From positions 1 through 9,173 of the forward strand of contig NYXM01000122.1 in assembly GCA_002685655.1 (NCBI GenBank): a stretch of 9,173 bases of DNA, read 5' to 3'. This document shows, piece by piece, positions 1 to 6,968 of this stretch. Source of the stretch: Planctomycetaceae bacterium. GTDB taxonomy: Bacteria; Planctomycetota; Planctomycetia; Pirellulales; Pirellulaceae. Both the position numbers and the translations under genes were made by a program. The notes below the pieces were generated by a model. The model made no database searches. It was not told where the DNA came from and worked only from the letters and a program-made list of their open reading frames with translations. Positions within the stretch are counted from its first letter, which is position 1. Each line of letters begins with the position of its first letter.

Positions 1-46
1 TCGCAGGAGGTCGCTGGTTGCATCGTCGTCAGAAAAAAGGTTCGTC

Positions 47-1300
47 ATGTCAGACGTCGCATCGGACAAGATACTTGACGTCGAAGCTGTTCAGCGCGAC
101 TTTCCCATTCTCGGGCGCCCGCTCGCCAAAGGCCTTCGCCTGGTTTACCTCGACAGTGCTTCGTCGGCACAAAAGCCACAAGCGGTGATCGATAAAGAGA
201 TCGAGGTCTACGAAAACTACTACGCCAATGCCTATCGAGGCGTCTATCGCTTCGGAGCCCAGGTGGACAACGCGCTGGAACTGACACGAAGCAAGGTTCA
301 GACATTACTGAACGCTGAACGAAGTGAGGAGATCGTATTTACTTCGGGTTCAACGATGTCGCTCAACACGGTCGCCTACGGTTGGGCGAGAAAGAACCTG
401 CGGGCCGGCGACGAAGTGCTGATCAATGAAATGGAGCATCACGCCAACTTTGTTCCGTGGCAGCAAATGGCCGCGGAGACGGGCGCCACTTGCCGCATGA
501 TTCCACTGACCGCCGACTATCAACTGGATATGGAGCGATTGGATGATGTCCTGACCGAGCATACCAAGATCGTCGCCGTCGCGGCGATGTCCAACGTGAC
601 CGGGGTTATCAACCCAATCAAAGAACTGGCCCGCCGGGCTCACCAGGTTGGTGCCGTGATTGCCGTTGACGGTGCGCAGAGCGTACCGCATCAGACGACA
701 GACGTCCGCGATCTCGATGTCGACTTTTTGGCATTTTCGGGACATAAGATCTTCGGCCCTAGCGGCATCGGCGTTCTCTATGGCAAGTACGCACTCCTCG
801 AGGAGATGAACCCGTTGTTGTTCGGCGGTCACATGATCGATGAGGTCACGCGTGACCATTCCACGTGGGCGGCTTCGCCCGCCAAATTTGAGGCCGGTAC
901 GGCCCCAATCGCACAATGCGTGGCGCTCGGTACCGCAATCGACTATGTTCGGAATCTTGGTTTTTCGGCGATTCACGCACACGAAAGCGACCTCACGGTG
1001 TACGCGCACGAGCAACTTCGAGAGGTACCTGGCTTGAAGATCTATGGCCCCGATCCAGATCGAAAGGGCGCCATCGTGAGCTTTACGATCGACGGGGCAC
1101 ATCCCGAAGATATAGCTCAATTGCTTGATCGCCGCGGTGTCTTCGTTCGACATGGACACCATTGCACGATGCCACTGCACAACTTGATCGGCGTTGACGC
1201 CACAATCCGAGCGAGCTTTGGCTTCTACACCAGCCGGGCCGACATCGATGCGCTAGCCGATGCGATTCAATTCGCCAGAGAAAAGCTACGCCTGGTGTGA
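47..1300 (+). CDS. sufS: SufS-type cysteine desulfurase (group II)
   Basis: PLP-dependent enzyme that takes sulfur from L-cysteine, giving alanine and an enzyme persulfide, to supply cytosolic Fe-S cluster assembly by the SUF system. Its 417 residues fit the usual 400-420. Visible: PLP-stacking His131 in MEHHAN, Asp208 and Gln211 in VDGAQ, the Schiff-base Lys234 in SGHKIFGPSG, the persulfide Cys373 in RHGHHCTMPL and substrate-binding Arg388 in RASFGFY. The spacing tracks E. coli SufS (H123, D200, Q203, K226, C364, R379) with a constant offset of 8 then 9. The short catalytic-Cys loop marks group II (SufS/Csd) rather than IscS. ATG 47 follows a purine-rich AAAAAAGG by 6 bases; the frame stays open to the left edge, but homology starts after this ATG. 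The rest of a suf operon probably lies upstream, outside the window (inference). No terminator is obvious in the 7 bases before the convergent neighbour. Confidence 0.95.
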   Translation: MSDVASDKILDVEAVQRDFPILGRPLAKGLRLVYLDSASSAQKPQAVIDKEIEVYENYYANAYRGVYRFGAQVDNALELTRSKVQTLLNAERSEEIVFTSGSTMSLNTVAYGWARKNLRAGDEVLINEMEHHANFVPWQQMAAETGATCRMIPLTADYQLDMERLDDVLTEHTKIVAVAAMSNVTGVINPIKELARRAHQVGAVIAVDGAQSVPHQTTDVRDLDVDFLAFSGHKIFGPSGIGVLYGKYALLEEMNPLLFGGHMIDEVTRDHSTWAASPAKFEAGTAPIAQCVALGTAIDYVRNLGFSAIHAHESDLTVYAHEQLREVPGLKIYGPDPDRKGAIVSFTIDGAHPEDIAQLLDRRGVFVRHGHHCTMPLHNLIGVDATIRASFGFYTSRADIDALADAIQFAREKLRLV

Positions 1301-1307
1301 GTCTCTT

Positions 1308-2369
1308 TCAGTCATTCGATGGCGAGTCGTCTTCCGGTTTTCTGGCAAGCCAGCCTTGCATCCCGCTCCATGCGCGACCGATTAATCGGCCAGACAATAG
1401 ATCTTCCGTGACCGTCGCCTTGTCGGTCGAGAAATTCTCCCACACTGCAGCGATATAAGGGCCGCTGCTTTCTGCGAGCGTTACGTATAGCCCTTTCTCC
1501 TGGATGTCGTTCAGCCCGCTGCGATAGTGGTTGAAGATGTGCCGATCGAACATGTTTCCCGCCACTTTGACCGTCGAAAGAGCACCTTGTCCGACTTGGC
1601 CGACCTTGTTGAGTGTGTACAAGGACATTGTGCTGGAAACGTCGAGCAAACTCACGTGCTCCTTGACGGCGATGTCATGCATCTCGTTCCACATCTGCTT
1701 CATTTCAGACTGTGGAATCAATCGCGTTGCATCCAATCCGGTTGCGGCCTCGCGAGTCTGTTCGATCGTCTCTCGCAAGCCGTCCACGGAAATTGGTGGC
1801 ATGTCAAACGCGCTGGCAGTCTTGTTCGAGGTGTTGCTAAGTGCTTCCAGAAGATCGGCCGCATGATCGATCGTCGTGTCTTCAGCAATGACTCCCGCCT
1901 CCTTGAGTTCGCTGCTTAGCTCGTGGAGATACACTTGCGAGCCGTAGGCCACATCGCTGACGATCGCCAACACGGTCAACGGCGAAAGATGCAGCGTGGC
2001 CATTCCCGCCAAGTCGACGAAACTACCGATCGCCTTGCGCGCAACGAAACCTTCGACCTTGGGGTCTTCGCTTTGGGCATCGTCGCCATCGACGCCACCA
2101 ACATCGTGGATCATAAAGTCCAGCATCTGATGAACGAAGACTTCGTACGATTTCGAATTGCGAAAGGCCTGCGGAACTAACAACGCCGCGGACTCTGTCA
2201 ACGCGCCGCCAACCAACGCCGATGTCGACCGCAGCGCGCGCTCTGGTAATGACAAGCCAAACATCATGTGTTGATAGACCTGCGAAAAACCAGGGTCCTC
2301 AGCTGCTTCCGCAGCGTTCCCCGTAGCTGGGTCAGTCGGTGGGTCGGTGGGTGGGGGGTTCTCATTCAT
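1308..2369 (-). CDS. conserved-looking hypothetical protein, 353 aa
   Basis: I do not recognise a named family. The protein opens with a low-complexity Pro/Thr/Asp stretch (residues 5-14), encoded in part by an 8-base tandem pair (CCCACCGA twice), followed by an acidic Ala/Glu linker to about residue 27. The rest is mainly helical: an Ala/Leu-rich segment at 48-69 ending in LLVPQAFR, an amphipathic or weakly hydrophobic segment at 113-147 and a charged C-terminal tail. There is no signal peptide, no convincing membrane helix and no recognisable catalytic motif, so a cytoplasmic or membrane-peripheral protein is the best guess. ATG 2369 is the first start in frame with this composition; no good Shine-Dalgarno precedes it. 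It is convergent with sufS across 7 bases and divergent from the sigma gene across 153 bases. It is probably a real gene, given its length and coherent protein-like composition, but its link to either neighbour is unknown. Confidence 0.8.
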   Translation of the reverse strand: MNENPPPTDPPTDPATGNAAEAAEDPGFSQVYQHMMFGLSLPERALRSTSALVGGALTESAALLVPQAFRNSKSYEVFVHQMLDFMIHDVGGVDGDDAQSEDPKVEGFVARKAIGSFVDLAGMATLHLSPLTVLAIVSDVAYGSQVYLHELSSELKEAGVIAEDTTIDHAADLLEALSNTSNKTASAFDMPPISVDGLRETIEQTREAATGLDATRLIPQSEMKQMWNEMHDIAVKEHVSLLDVSSTMSLYTLNKVGQVGQGALSTVKVAGNMFDRHIFNHYRSGLNDIQEKGLYVTLAESSGPYIAAVWENFSTDKATVTEDLLSGRLIGRAWSGMQGWLARKPEDDSPSND

Positions 2370-2487
2370 GTCAGCAGTTTAGCACAATGCGTGGCGGACG
2401 GAGGAACGGTTTTGATTTGACGACACAATTCTCTATAGGCCACGATTGCGTTAGTATGCTTATGGGGCCAAAGTTGATCATATGTTA

Positions 2488-2513
2488 GGAACAATCTGAT
2501 ACAAGCTCTCTAG
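2488..2513 (+). promoter_or_regulatory. candidate ECF-type promoter of the sigma factor gene
   Basis: GGAAC at 2488-2492 resembles the -35 element recognised by many ECF sigma factors. After 17 bases comes CTAG (2510-2513) in the -10 position. Transcription would begin about 5-9 bases further on, at or just before ATG 2523, which fits the lack of a Shine-Dalgarno there. The same GNAAC-N17-YTAG arrangement occurs before the kinase gene. Found by eye; short degenerate patterns like this arise by chance. Confidence 0.3.
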
Positions 2514-2522
2514 TGAACGCCC

Positions 2523-3266
2523 ATGTCGCATTCTGACTCGCGTGATGCCCGTGACGACAACTTTGATACAACCCATTGGAGCTTGGTGTTGTTGGCAGGA
2601 GCCGATACGTCGAGATCGGCACAGGCGATGGCCGCCCTCTGCGAGGCGTATTGGTACCCGTTGTATGCCTTCATCCGTCGTCGCGGTAGCTCGCCTGCCG
2701 ATGCGGAGGACTTAACGCAGGCGTTTTTTGCCACACTGCTGGAAAAAGGCACGCTTGAGTCAGCCGATCCGCAACGAGGTCGCTTCCGTGCGTTCTTGCT
2801 GACATCGGTCAAGTACTTTCTGTCCAACCAGCGCGCGCACGCTGGGGCGCAAAAACGTGGCGGTGGCACGCAACTCTTGTCGCTGGACTTCAGGGACGCC
2901 GAAGGCCGATACTTGGCCGAGCCTGCCGATTCGATGACAGCCGAGCGTTTCTACCAGCGGCGATGGGCCTTGACCTTACTCGATCGAGTACTCGCACAAC
3001 TCGAGAAGGAGTACACAGCAAGCGGTCGGGAGGAGACCTTTACAGCACTGCAGGATCTCCTCGCCCGTAAACGCGGCTCGACGCCATACCGGGAGATCGC
3101 AAGTGATCTAGAGATGACCGAAGGTGCCGTGAAGACGGCGGTGCACCGAATGCGGCGGCGATATCGAAGTCTGCTCGAACTGGAAATCTCGCACACTTTG
3201 GCTGATACCGAAGATACGCAAGACGAACTTCGCGAACTACTTAGGGCGATCGGCGATCATACCTGA
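2523..3266 (+). CDS. ECF-type sigma-70 family RNA polymerase sigma factor
   Basis: Directs RNA polymerase to a specific promoter set. At 247 residues it is longer than a minimal ECF factor (about 180-200). An N-terminal extension carries TTHWSLVLLAG (16-26), a hallmark I associate with planctomycete sigma factors encoded beside Ser/Thr kinases. Sigma region 2 spans about 36-101, with the polymerase-contacting DAED at 60-63 followed by LTQAFF. A basic linker lies at 102-118. Region 4 spans about 148-222, with its helix-turn-helix at 188-213 (YREIASDLEMTEGAVKTAVH). The acidic C-terminal tail (223-247) is usual in this type. An in-frame TGA at 2514-2516 makes ATG 2523 the first possible ATG, and no Shine-Dalgarno precedes it. 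No anti-sigma gene is adjacent; the kinase 78 bases downstream is the likely regulator (inference from context and from the known ECF-kinase pairs, such as ECF43). Confidence 0.92.
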   Translation: MSHSDSRDARDDNFDTTHWSLVLLAGADTSRSAQAMAALCEAYWYPLYAFIRRRGSSPADAEDLTQAFFATLLEKGTLESADPQRGRFRAFLLTSVKYFLSNQRAHAGAQKRGGGTQLLSLDFRDAEGRYLAEPADSMTAERFYQRRWALTLLDRVLAQLEKEYTASGREETFTALQDLLARKRGSTPYREIASDLEMTEGAVKTAVHRMRRRYRSLLELEISHTLADTEDTQDELRELLRAIGDHT

Positions 3267-3277
3267 GAAATCTTGGA

Positions 3278-3303
3278 GTAACCTTCTGGGCGTTTTCCGT
3301 TAG
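3278..3303 (+). promoter_or_regulatory. candidate ECF-type promoter upstream of the kinase gene
   Basis: GTAAC at 3278-3282, 17 bases, then TTAG at 3300-3303, in the 78-base gap between sigma factor and kinase. The layout matches the candidate before the sigma gene (GNAAC-N17-YTAG). If used, it would give the kinase its own sigma-dependent transcript beginning near the small hairpin at 3305-3322. Evidence is two short words at matching distance only. Confidence 0.28.
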
Positions 3304-3304
3304 A

Positions 3305-3322
3305 GGTTGGTGGAGACCAATC
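3305..3322 (+). other. small RNA hairpin in the kinase leader
   Basis: TTGGT (3307-3311) and ACCAA (3316-3320) pair perfectly around a GGAG loop. A G-U and a G-C pair extend the stem to 7 bp. It sits 22 bases before the start codon and upstream of the actual Shine-Dalgarno (GGAG, 3333-3336). There is no T-tract, so it is not a terminator; a 5'-end stabiliser or nothing functional are both possible. Confidence 0.35.
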
Positions 3323-3344
3323 AAACGGCAACGGAGCATCGACC

Positions 3345-6300
3345 ATGTCTAACGAAACATGCCCTCAATGTGGAGCCGCCAAACCCGCTGGTGCTGCGCA
3401 TGGTGTATGCCCGCGTTGTGCGCTAAACTTCGGATTGGCGGCAAATCCCGACGAGGCATCGGCGGCATTTTCCGATGCTGGTGAGGGCGAAGCTCCGACG
3501 GAATCGTTTCACGGGGGCAAGAGATCCGCCAAACACCGCACCGCGCCGGAGGATCTTCCACAGCCTGGCGATCGTTTCGGTTCGTACCAGCTGGCACGCG
3601 TGTTGGGTCGCGGGGGAATGGGGATGGTCTACGAGGCAGAGGACACGGCTACCTCGCGTCGTGTTGCCCTCAAGCTGTTGACTCACGGTTGGGATTCTCC
3701 CGAGGCGCGAAATCGGTTCTTTCGCGAAGGCCGACTCGCCGCGTCGATCAACCATCCGCACAGCGTCTATATCTATGGCACGGAAGAGATCGACGGCACA
3801 CCTGCGATCAGCATGGAGCATATTGCGGGTGGGACGCTGCAAGAGCGAGTTCGCGAAGACGGACCGTTGTCGCCGACGGAAGCCGTCGACGCGATCCTGG
3901 ACATCATCGCGGGCCTGGAAGCTGCCGCTGCCGTTGGCGTATTGCATCGCGACGTGAAACCATCAAACTGCTTTATTGATGTTGAAGGAACTGTGAAGAT
4001 TGGCGACTTTGGGCTATCCATGTCGACCACTTCGCACAGCGACTCCTACCTGACAATCCCCGGTGCCTATCTCGGCACGCCGGCGTTTTCGTCGCCCGAA
4101 CAACTTCGTGGTGATGTTCTTGACGTGCGCTCCGACATCTATGCCGTCGGCGTGACTCTCTTTTATCTGTTGACTGGCCGCACACCGTTTGAGGGTGAAA
4201 ACCTGGTCAAGCTGTTGGCCACAGTATTGGAGCAGCCCGCACCCTCCCCTGCCGAGTTTCGCGAACGGTTGCCGAACGGGCTGTGCAAGGTGGTATTACG
4301 ATGCCTCGCGAAGCAGCCGGGCGACCGCTATCGAGATTACAACCAGCTTCGAGCCGCGCTCGTTCCATATGATTCGACAGCTCCGACTGCAGCCACACTC
4401 GCGCTTCGCTTCGCCGCTGGTGCTTGTGACCACTTCATCATTAGCATGATCAGCACAGCCATCTTCGCGACCATGTGGGGCGCATTCATGTTGACACCGG
4501 AAGGTGTGCAGCTGTTTGGAATCCCGATTGTCGTTTCGCTTAATCTAATCTATTTCGCCGTGCCCGAAGCTTTTTGGGGTGCCTCGCCGGGTAAAGCATT
4601 AATGGGGTTGCGCGTTGTCGTTGGGCAGCAGGGGCGACTCGGACTGCGCAGAGCCTTGGCGCGAACTCTGATCTACGTCGGTGCGCCGGGTGTTTTGGGA
4701 TGGACCTATTGGGCAGTCAACGGCGCCGCCGCTGCGACACCGGAGACCACCGCTGCCAAGATCGGCATCTCACTGCTCGCTGCAACTAATTGGGTGATTC
4801 AGGCTGCACTCTTCAGTACAGCGCGTCGACGCAATGGCTTTGCGGCAGTACACGATCTCGCGACGGGAGCGCGTGTCGTGCTGGCGGAGGCGCGGCTTGA
4901 ACGGCCAAGCTTGAAAGTCGAACCGATCGCGTTGCCAGACAAGGTCACCCGCAACAAAGTTGGGCCATTTCACATTCTCGATACGCTGCGAAAGACGCCA
5001 GGCGACGAACTGCTGCTGGGGTATGATTCGCGACTGCTGCGTCGCGTCTGGATTCATCGCATCAAACCAGACACGAAACCGGTGTCGAATCATCGACGTA
5101 GCGTTGGCCGCGTTGGGCGATTGCGCTGGATCAGTGGGAAACGCAGTGAGACTGAAGCTTGGGATGCCTACGATTCGTTTTCCGGTATGTCGTTTCTTGA
5201 AGTCGCACAGCAACCGCAGCAATGGGAGGCGGTGCGAGTTTGGCTGCTAGATTTGGCAACCGAATTGACCGCCGCGGGAAAGGACCAGACGCTGCCCACC
5301 GAGCTGCGGTTGGAGCATATCTGGATCACCGCGGACGGTCGAGCCAAGCTGTTGGATTTCGCCGCACCCCGATCTGATGGCGGGGTCAAACCGTTGCACA
5401 AGGAGTTTGCCTGGGAACAGCCGTCATATGCCTGCCTGTTCTTAACACGTGTCGCGCTACTCGCATTGAATGGTTGTTCACAGACTGACGGCGCGTCGGA
5501 ATTGCGCGATGTCGCGTTGCAAATTCCCTTGTCGGCCAGCGAAACACTAGCCTGTTTCGAGGAATCCGTCCTATCTGACATTGTGGGCAAACTCGATGGA
5601 CTTAGTAGCTCCGCCGCCCGGATCACGCGACGTCGGCGATCTGGCGTCTACGCGGCAATGACGATTTCTCCCTTGCTTGCCGCAAGTTTGTATGTCTTCG
5701 CCCTTTTCTCGACGCGCGCCTTGGCCGACATTCGCCCCGAGTTGAACGATCTCCGCATCGCGATGTTTGGCCGTCAGATCACATTGCAAGACAGAAACTT
5801 GAGCAAGGAAGAGTTGGAAAGGAATGAAGCCGCGTGGGAGATCTATATTGCCAACCGATTCCGCTCGACGATTGAGGACGAGAAAGCGTGGAACGAACTG
5901 CTTGCGCAGACCGTCGACCCACGGAGTCGTCAATTCGCCGAGCGAGCAGTTCAGCGGCACCCCAGTCCAACGGCAGACGAAATCGAGGCAGCCGAGGCCC
6001 TGATCGAGCCCTTGATAGCTCCGGCACGCGAAGTGCTACAGAACTTTGCCACTGAGTGGTTGCGTCCACACAAACTAGCAGCAATGGCGCTTCTGGTGTT
6101 TACGTTTGTCTGGATTTTCTTCGTGTCGATTCCAACGTTGGCAGCCGCTCTTGTCACGCGCCGTGGAGTAATCGCCCGCGCGTTCGGCATAGATTACGTT
6201 TCATCTCAAGGAACTCGTGCTTCTAAGTACCGTCTACTGTGGCGAGCCCTGCTGACCCAGTCAGTGGTCACTGTGCTTTGCGTACTTACCATTTTCGTGA

Positions 6301-6431
6301 TCGGGCGGGGCGGCGGCATAGTGTGGCCTCCGATCGTGGTCTCAGCGATCTCTGCCCTATTATTTGTGTTGCCGTTCAAAGCACGCAGTGTGGCGGATCG
6401 ACTGGCCGGAACCTATCCGGTCGCCGCTTGA
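3345..6431 (+). CDS. membrane Ser/Thr protein kinase with zinc ribbon, RDD domain and C-terminal pseudokinase
   Basis: Phosphorylates Ser/Thr of partner proteins; the adjacent sigma factor is the likeliest target (inference). Zinc ribbon: CPQC (6-9) and CPRC (22-25). Kinase, about 79-342: glycine loop GRGGMG (88-93), Lys110, Glu128, HRDVKPSN (201-208), DFG (221-223), SPE in place of APE (250-252); all catalytic residues are present. RDD-type membrane domain, about 354-513: four hydrophobic segments near 363-381, 391-408, 440-458 and 472-490, with GKALMGLRVV and DLATGARVV; the leading Arg-Asp motif is weak. Degenerate kinase fold, about 538-740: starts GPFHILDTLRK, His571 at or near the catalytic Lys position, no HRD, DFA for DFG (671-673). 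A membrane helix at 768-788, an outside stretch of about 118 residues (791-908), helices near 909-935, 966-987 and 992-1010, and an RDD-like end (SVADRLAGTYPV) follow. GGAG at 3333-3336 supports ATG 3345. Confidence 0.93.
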   Translation: MSNETCPQCGAAKPAGAAHGVCPRCALNFGLAANPDEASAAFSDAGEGEAPTESFHGGKRSAKHRTAPEDLPQPGDRFGSYQLARVLGRGGMGMVYEAEDTATSRRVALKLLTHGWDSPEARNRFFREGRLAASINHPHSVYIYGTEEIDGTPAISMEHIAGGTLQERVREDGPLSPTEAVDAILDIIAGLEAAAAVGVLHRDVKPSNCFIDVEGTVKIGDFGLSMSTTSHSDSYLTIPGAYLGTPAFSSPEQLRGDVLDVRSDIYAVGVTLFYLLTGRTPFEGENLVKLLATVLEQPAPSPAEFRERLPNGLCKVVLRCLAKQPGDRYRDYNQLRAALVPYDSTAPTAATLALRFAAGACDHFIISMISTAIFATMWGAFMLTPEGVQLFGIPIVVSLNLIYFAVPEAFWGASPGKALMGLRVVVGQQGRLGLRRALARTLIYVGAPGVLGWTYWAVNGAAAATPETTAAKIGISLLAATNWVIQAALFSTARRRNGFAAVHDLATGARVVLAEARLERPSLKVEPIALPDKVTRNKVGPFHILDTLRKTPGDELLLGYDSRLLRRVWIHRIKPDTKPVSNHRRSVGRVGRLRWISGKRSETEAWDAYDSFSGMSFLEVAQQPQQWEAVRVWLLDLATELTAAGKDQTLPTELRLEHIWITADGRAKLLDFAAPRSDGGVKPLHKEFAWEQPSYACLFLTRVALLALNGCSQTDGASELRDVALQIPLSASETLACFEESVLSDIVGKLDGLSSSAARITRRRRSGVYAAMTISPLLAASLYVFALFSTRALADIRPELNDLRIAMFGRQITLQDRNLSKEELERNEAAWEIYIANRFRSTIEDEKAWNELLAQTVDPRSRQFAERAVQRHPSPTADEIEAAEALIEPLIAPAREVLQNFATEWLRPHKLAAMALLVFTFVWIFFVSIPTLAAALVTRRGVIARAFGIDYVSSQGTRASKYRLLWRALLTQSVVTVLCVLTIFVIGRGGGIVWPPIVVSAISALLFVLPFKARSVADRLAGTYPVAA

Positions 6432-6636
6432 TGGCATTGCGATTTCATTCGCACGATTCGTGATTCACTTAGTCGACAGCTGCGGATGTTGCCAGATTCC
6501 AACGAGGCAGAGCCTCGAACCGATCCGAGCTACCACTTGATCTTGTTAACCCGCTCCTCGACCAGCCTGCGGTCGGTGCCCGTCGCTAGAACTTGACTCA
6601 AATACGACAAGTTTCCGACCGTAAGGAGACCAACCC
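6432..6636. other. intergenic spacer after the kinase gene
   Basis: No gene is visible here. It holds a palindromic CACGATTCGTG (about 6452-6462), a perfect 6-bp hairpin at 6503-6517, a 5-bp inverted repeat CGACC/GGTCG at 6559-6575 and, at its right end, a good Shine-Dalgarno (AAGGAG, 6623-6628) ahead of ATG 6637. None of the three reading frames resembles a resolvase catalytic domain, which is the part missing from the downstream recombinase. Confidence 0.5.
6503..6517. terminator. possible terminator hairpin between convergent genes
   Basis: CGAGGC and GCCTCG pair perfectly around a 3-base AGA loop. It lies between the kinase stop (6431) and the convergent small gene that ends at 6669, where a two-way terminator would be expected. 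No T-tract follows on either strand, so intrinsic termination is doubtful. Confidence 0.3.
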
Positions 6637-6650
6637 ATGACCGTTGGTTG
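6623..6650 (+). promoter_or_regulatory. orphan ribosome-binding site and start codon within a hairpin
   Basis: AAGGAG at 6623-6628 stands 8 bases before ATG 6637, a textbook initiation signal. ACCAAC (6629-6634) pairs with GTTGGT (6643-6648), placing the ATG in an 8-base loop. The reading frame that follows (6637-6819, 60 codons) overlaps the opposite-strand gene at 6669-6968 and does not look like a real protein. It may be the surviving 5' end of a gene whose body was replaced, or a chance signal. Confidence 0.35.
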
Positions 6651-6668
6651 GAAAACGGGCACTGCGGG

Positions 6669-6968
6669 TCATGTGTCGTTGGTGTTTGACCGATTGACGA
6701 TCCCGTCCACTTTGCCGGCCATCACGAACGTTTGGCTTGGCCGATTCGTGTCGGGATTGCGAATCTCTCCGGTGAACGGCAATTCGACTTCCACGATCTC
6801 GAAGTCTTCGGTGGCGTAGCGGTCGGCGTACCCGGTGAACATCGCGCGGGCCAGGTTCCAGATCGCCTTCTGCACATCGTCACTGGCGTGCAGCGGAAAC
6901 TGCTGGTCGATGAAACCCAGCAGAGGAACATCGGAAGTGAATTGAAAGCGGAACACATCGACGGTCAT
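6669..6968 (-). CDS. small hypothetical protein, 99 aa
   Basis: Not assigned to a named family. It reads as a genuine soluble protein: FRFQFTSDVPL near the start (residues 6-16), a helical middle (about 30-50) and a strand-rich region with FEIVEVELPFTGEIRNP (about 56-72). No membrane segment, cysteine cluster or catalytic motif is visible. The start is well supported: AGAGGAA (reverse strand of 6976-6982) precedes ATG 6968 at good distance. It is divergent from the truncated recombinase with 54 bases between starts, so its promoter must lie in recombinase-derived or junction sequence. It runs toward the kinase, 237 bases away. Position suggests a passenger of the recombinase region; role unknown. 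Confidence 0.65.
   Translation of the reverse strand: MTVDVFRFQFTSDVPLLGFIDQQFPLHASDDVQKAIWNLARAMFTGYADRYATEDFEIVEVELPFTGEIRNPDTNRPSQTFVMAGKVDGIVNRSNTNDT

Noticed and set aside
1..78. Frame 1 open from the left edge to TGA 76-78, possibly the end of an upstream suf gene
   Set aside because: Only 25 codons, no recognisable C-terminus, and all three frames are open here, so the upstream gene's frame cannot be decided.
350..1180. 276-codon open frame on the minus strand
   Set aside because: Lies wholly inside sufS, whose catalytic residues are all intact on the plus strand; the reverse translation resembles nothing and is explained by the GC-rich codon pattern.
2412..2439. Sigma-70-like pair TTGATT and TATAGG with a 16-base spacer upstream of the sigma gene
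   Set aside because: Only four of six bases match in each box and it would leave a leader of about 75 bases; the ECF-like pattern nearer the start fits as well or better.
2387..2488. 33-codon plus-strand open frame in the divergent intergenic region
   Set aside because: No ribosome-binding site, no recognisable product, and it occupies the expected promoter region.
6498..6540. tRNA-like GGTTCGA on the minus strand
   Set aside because: No matching T-stem, acceptor stem or anticodon arm could be drawn around it.
3312..6633. Nine-base word GGAGACCAA repeated at 3312-3320 and 6625-6633
   Set aside because: One short repeat with different surroundings is expected by chance over 9 kb.
6637..6819. 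60-codon plus-strand open frame behind a good Shine-Dalgarno
   Set aside because: Overlaps the better-supported 99-aa gene and its product has no protein-like pattern; kept only as an orphan start signal.
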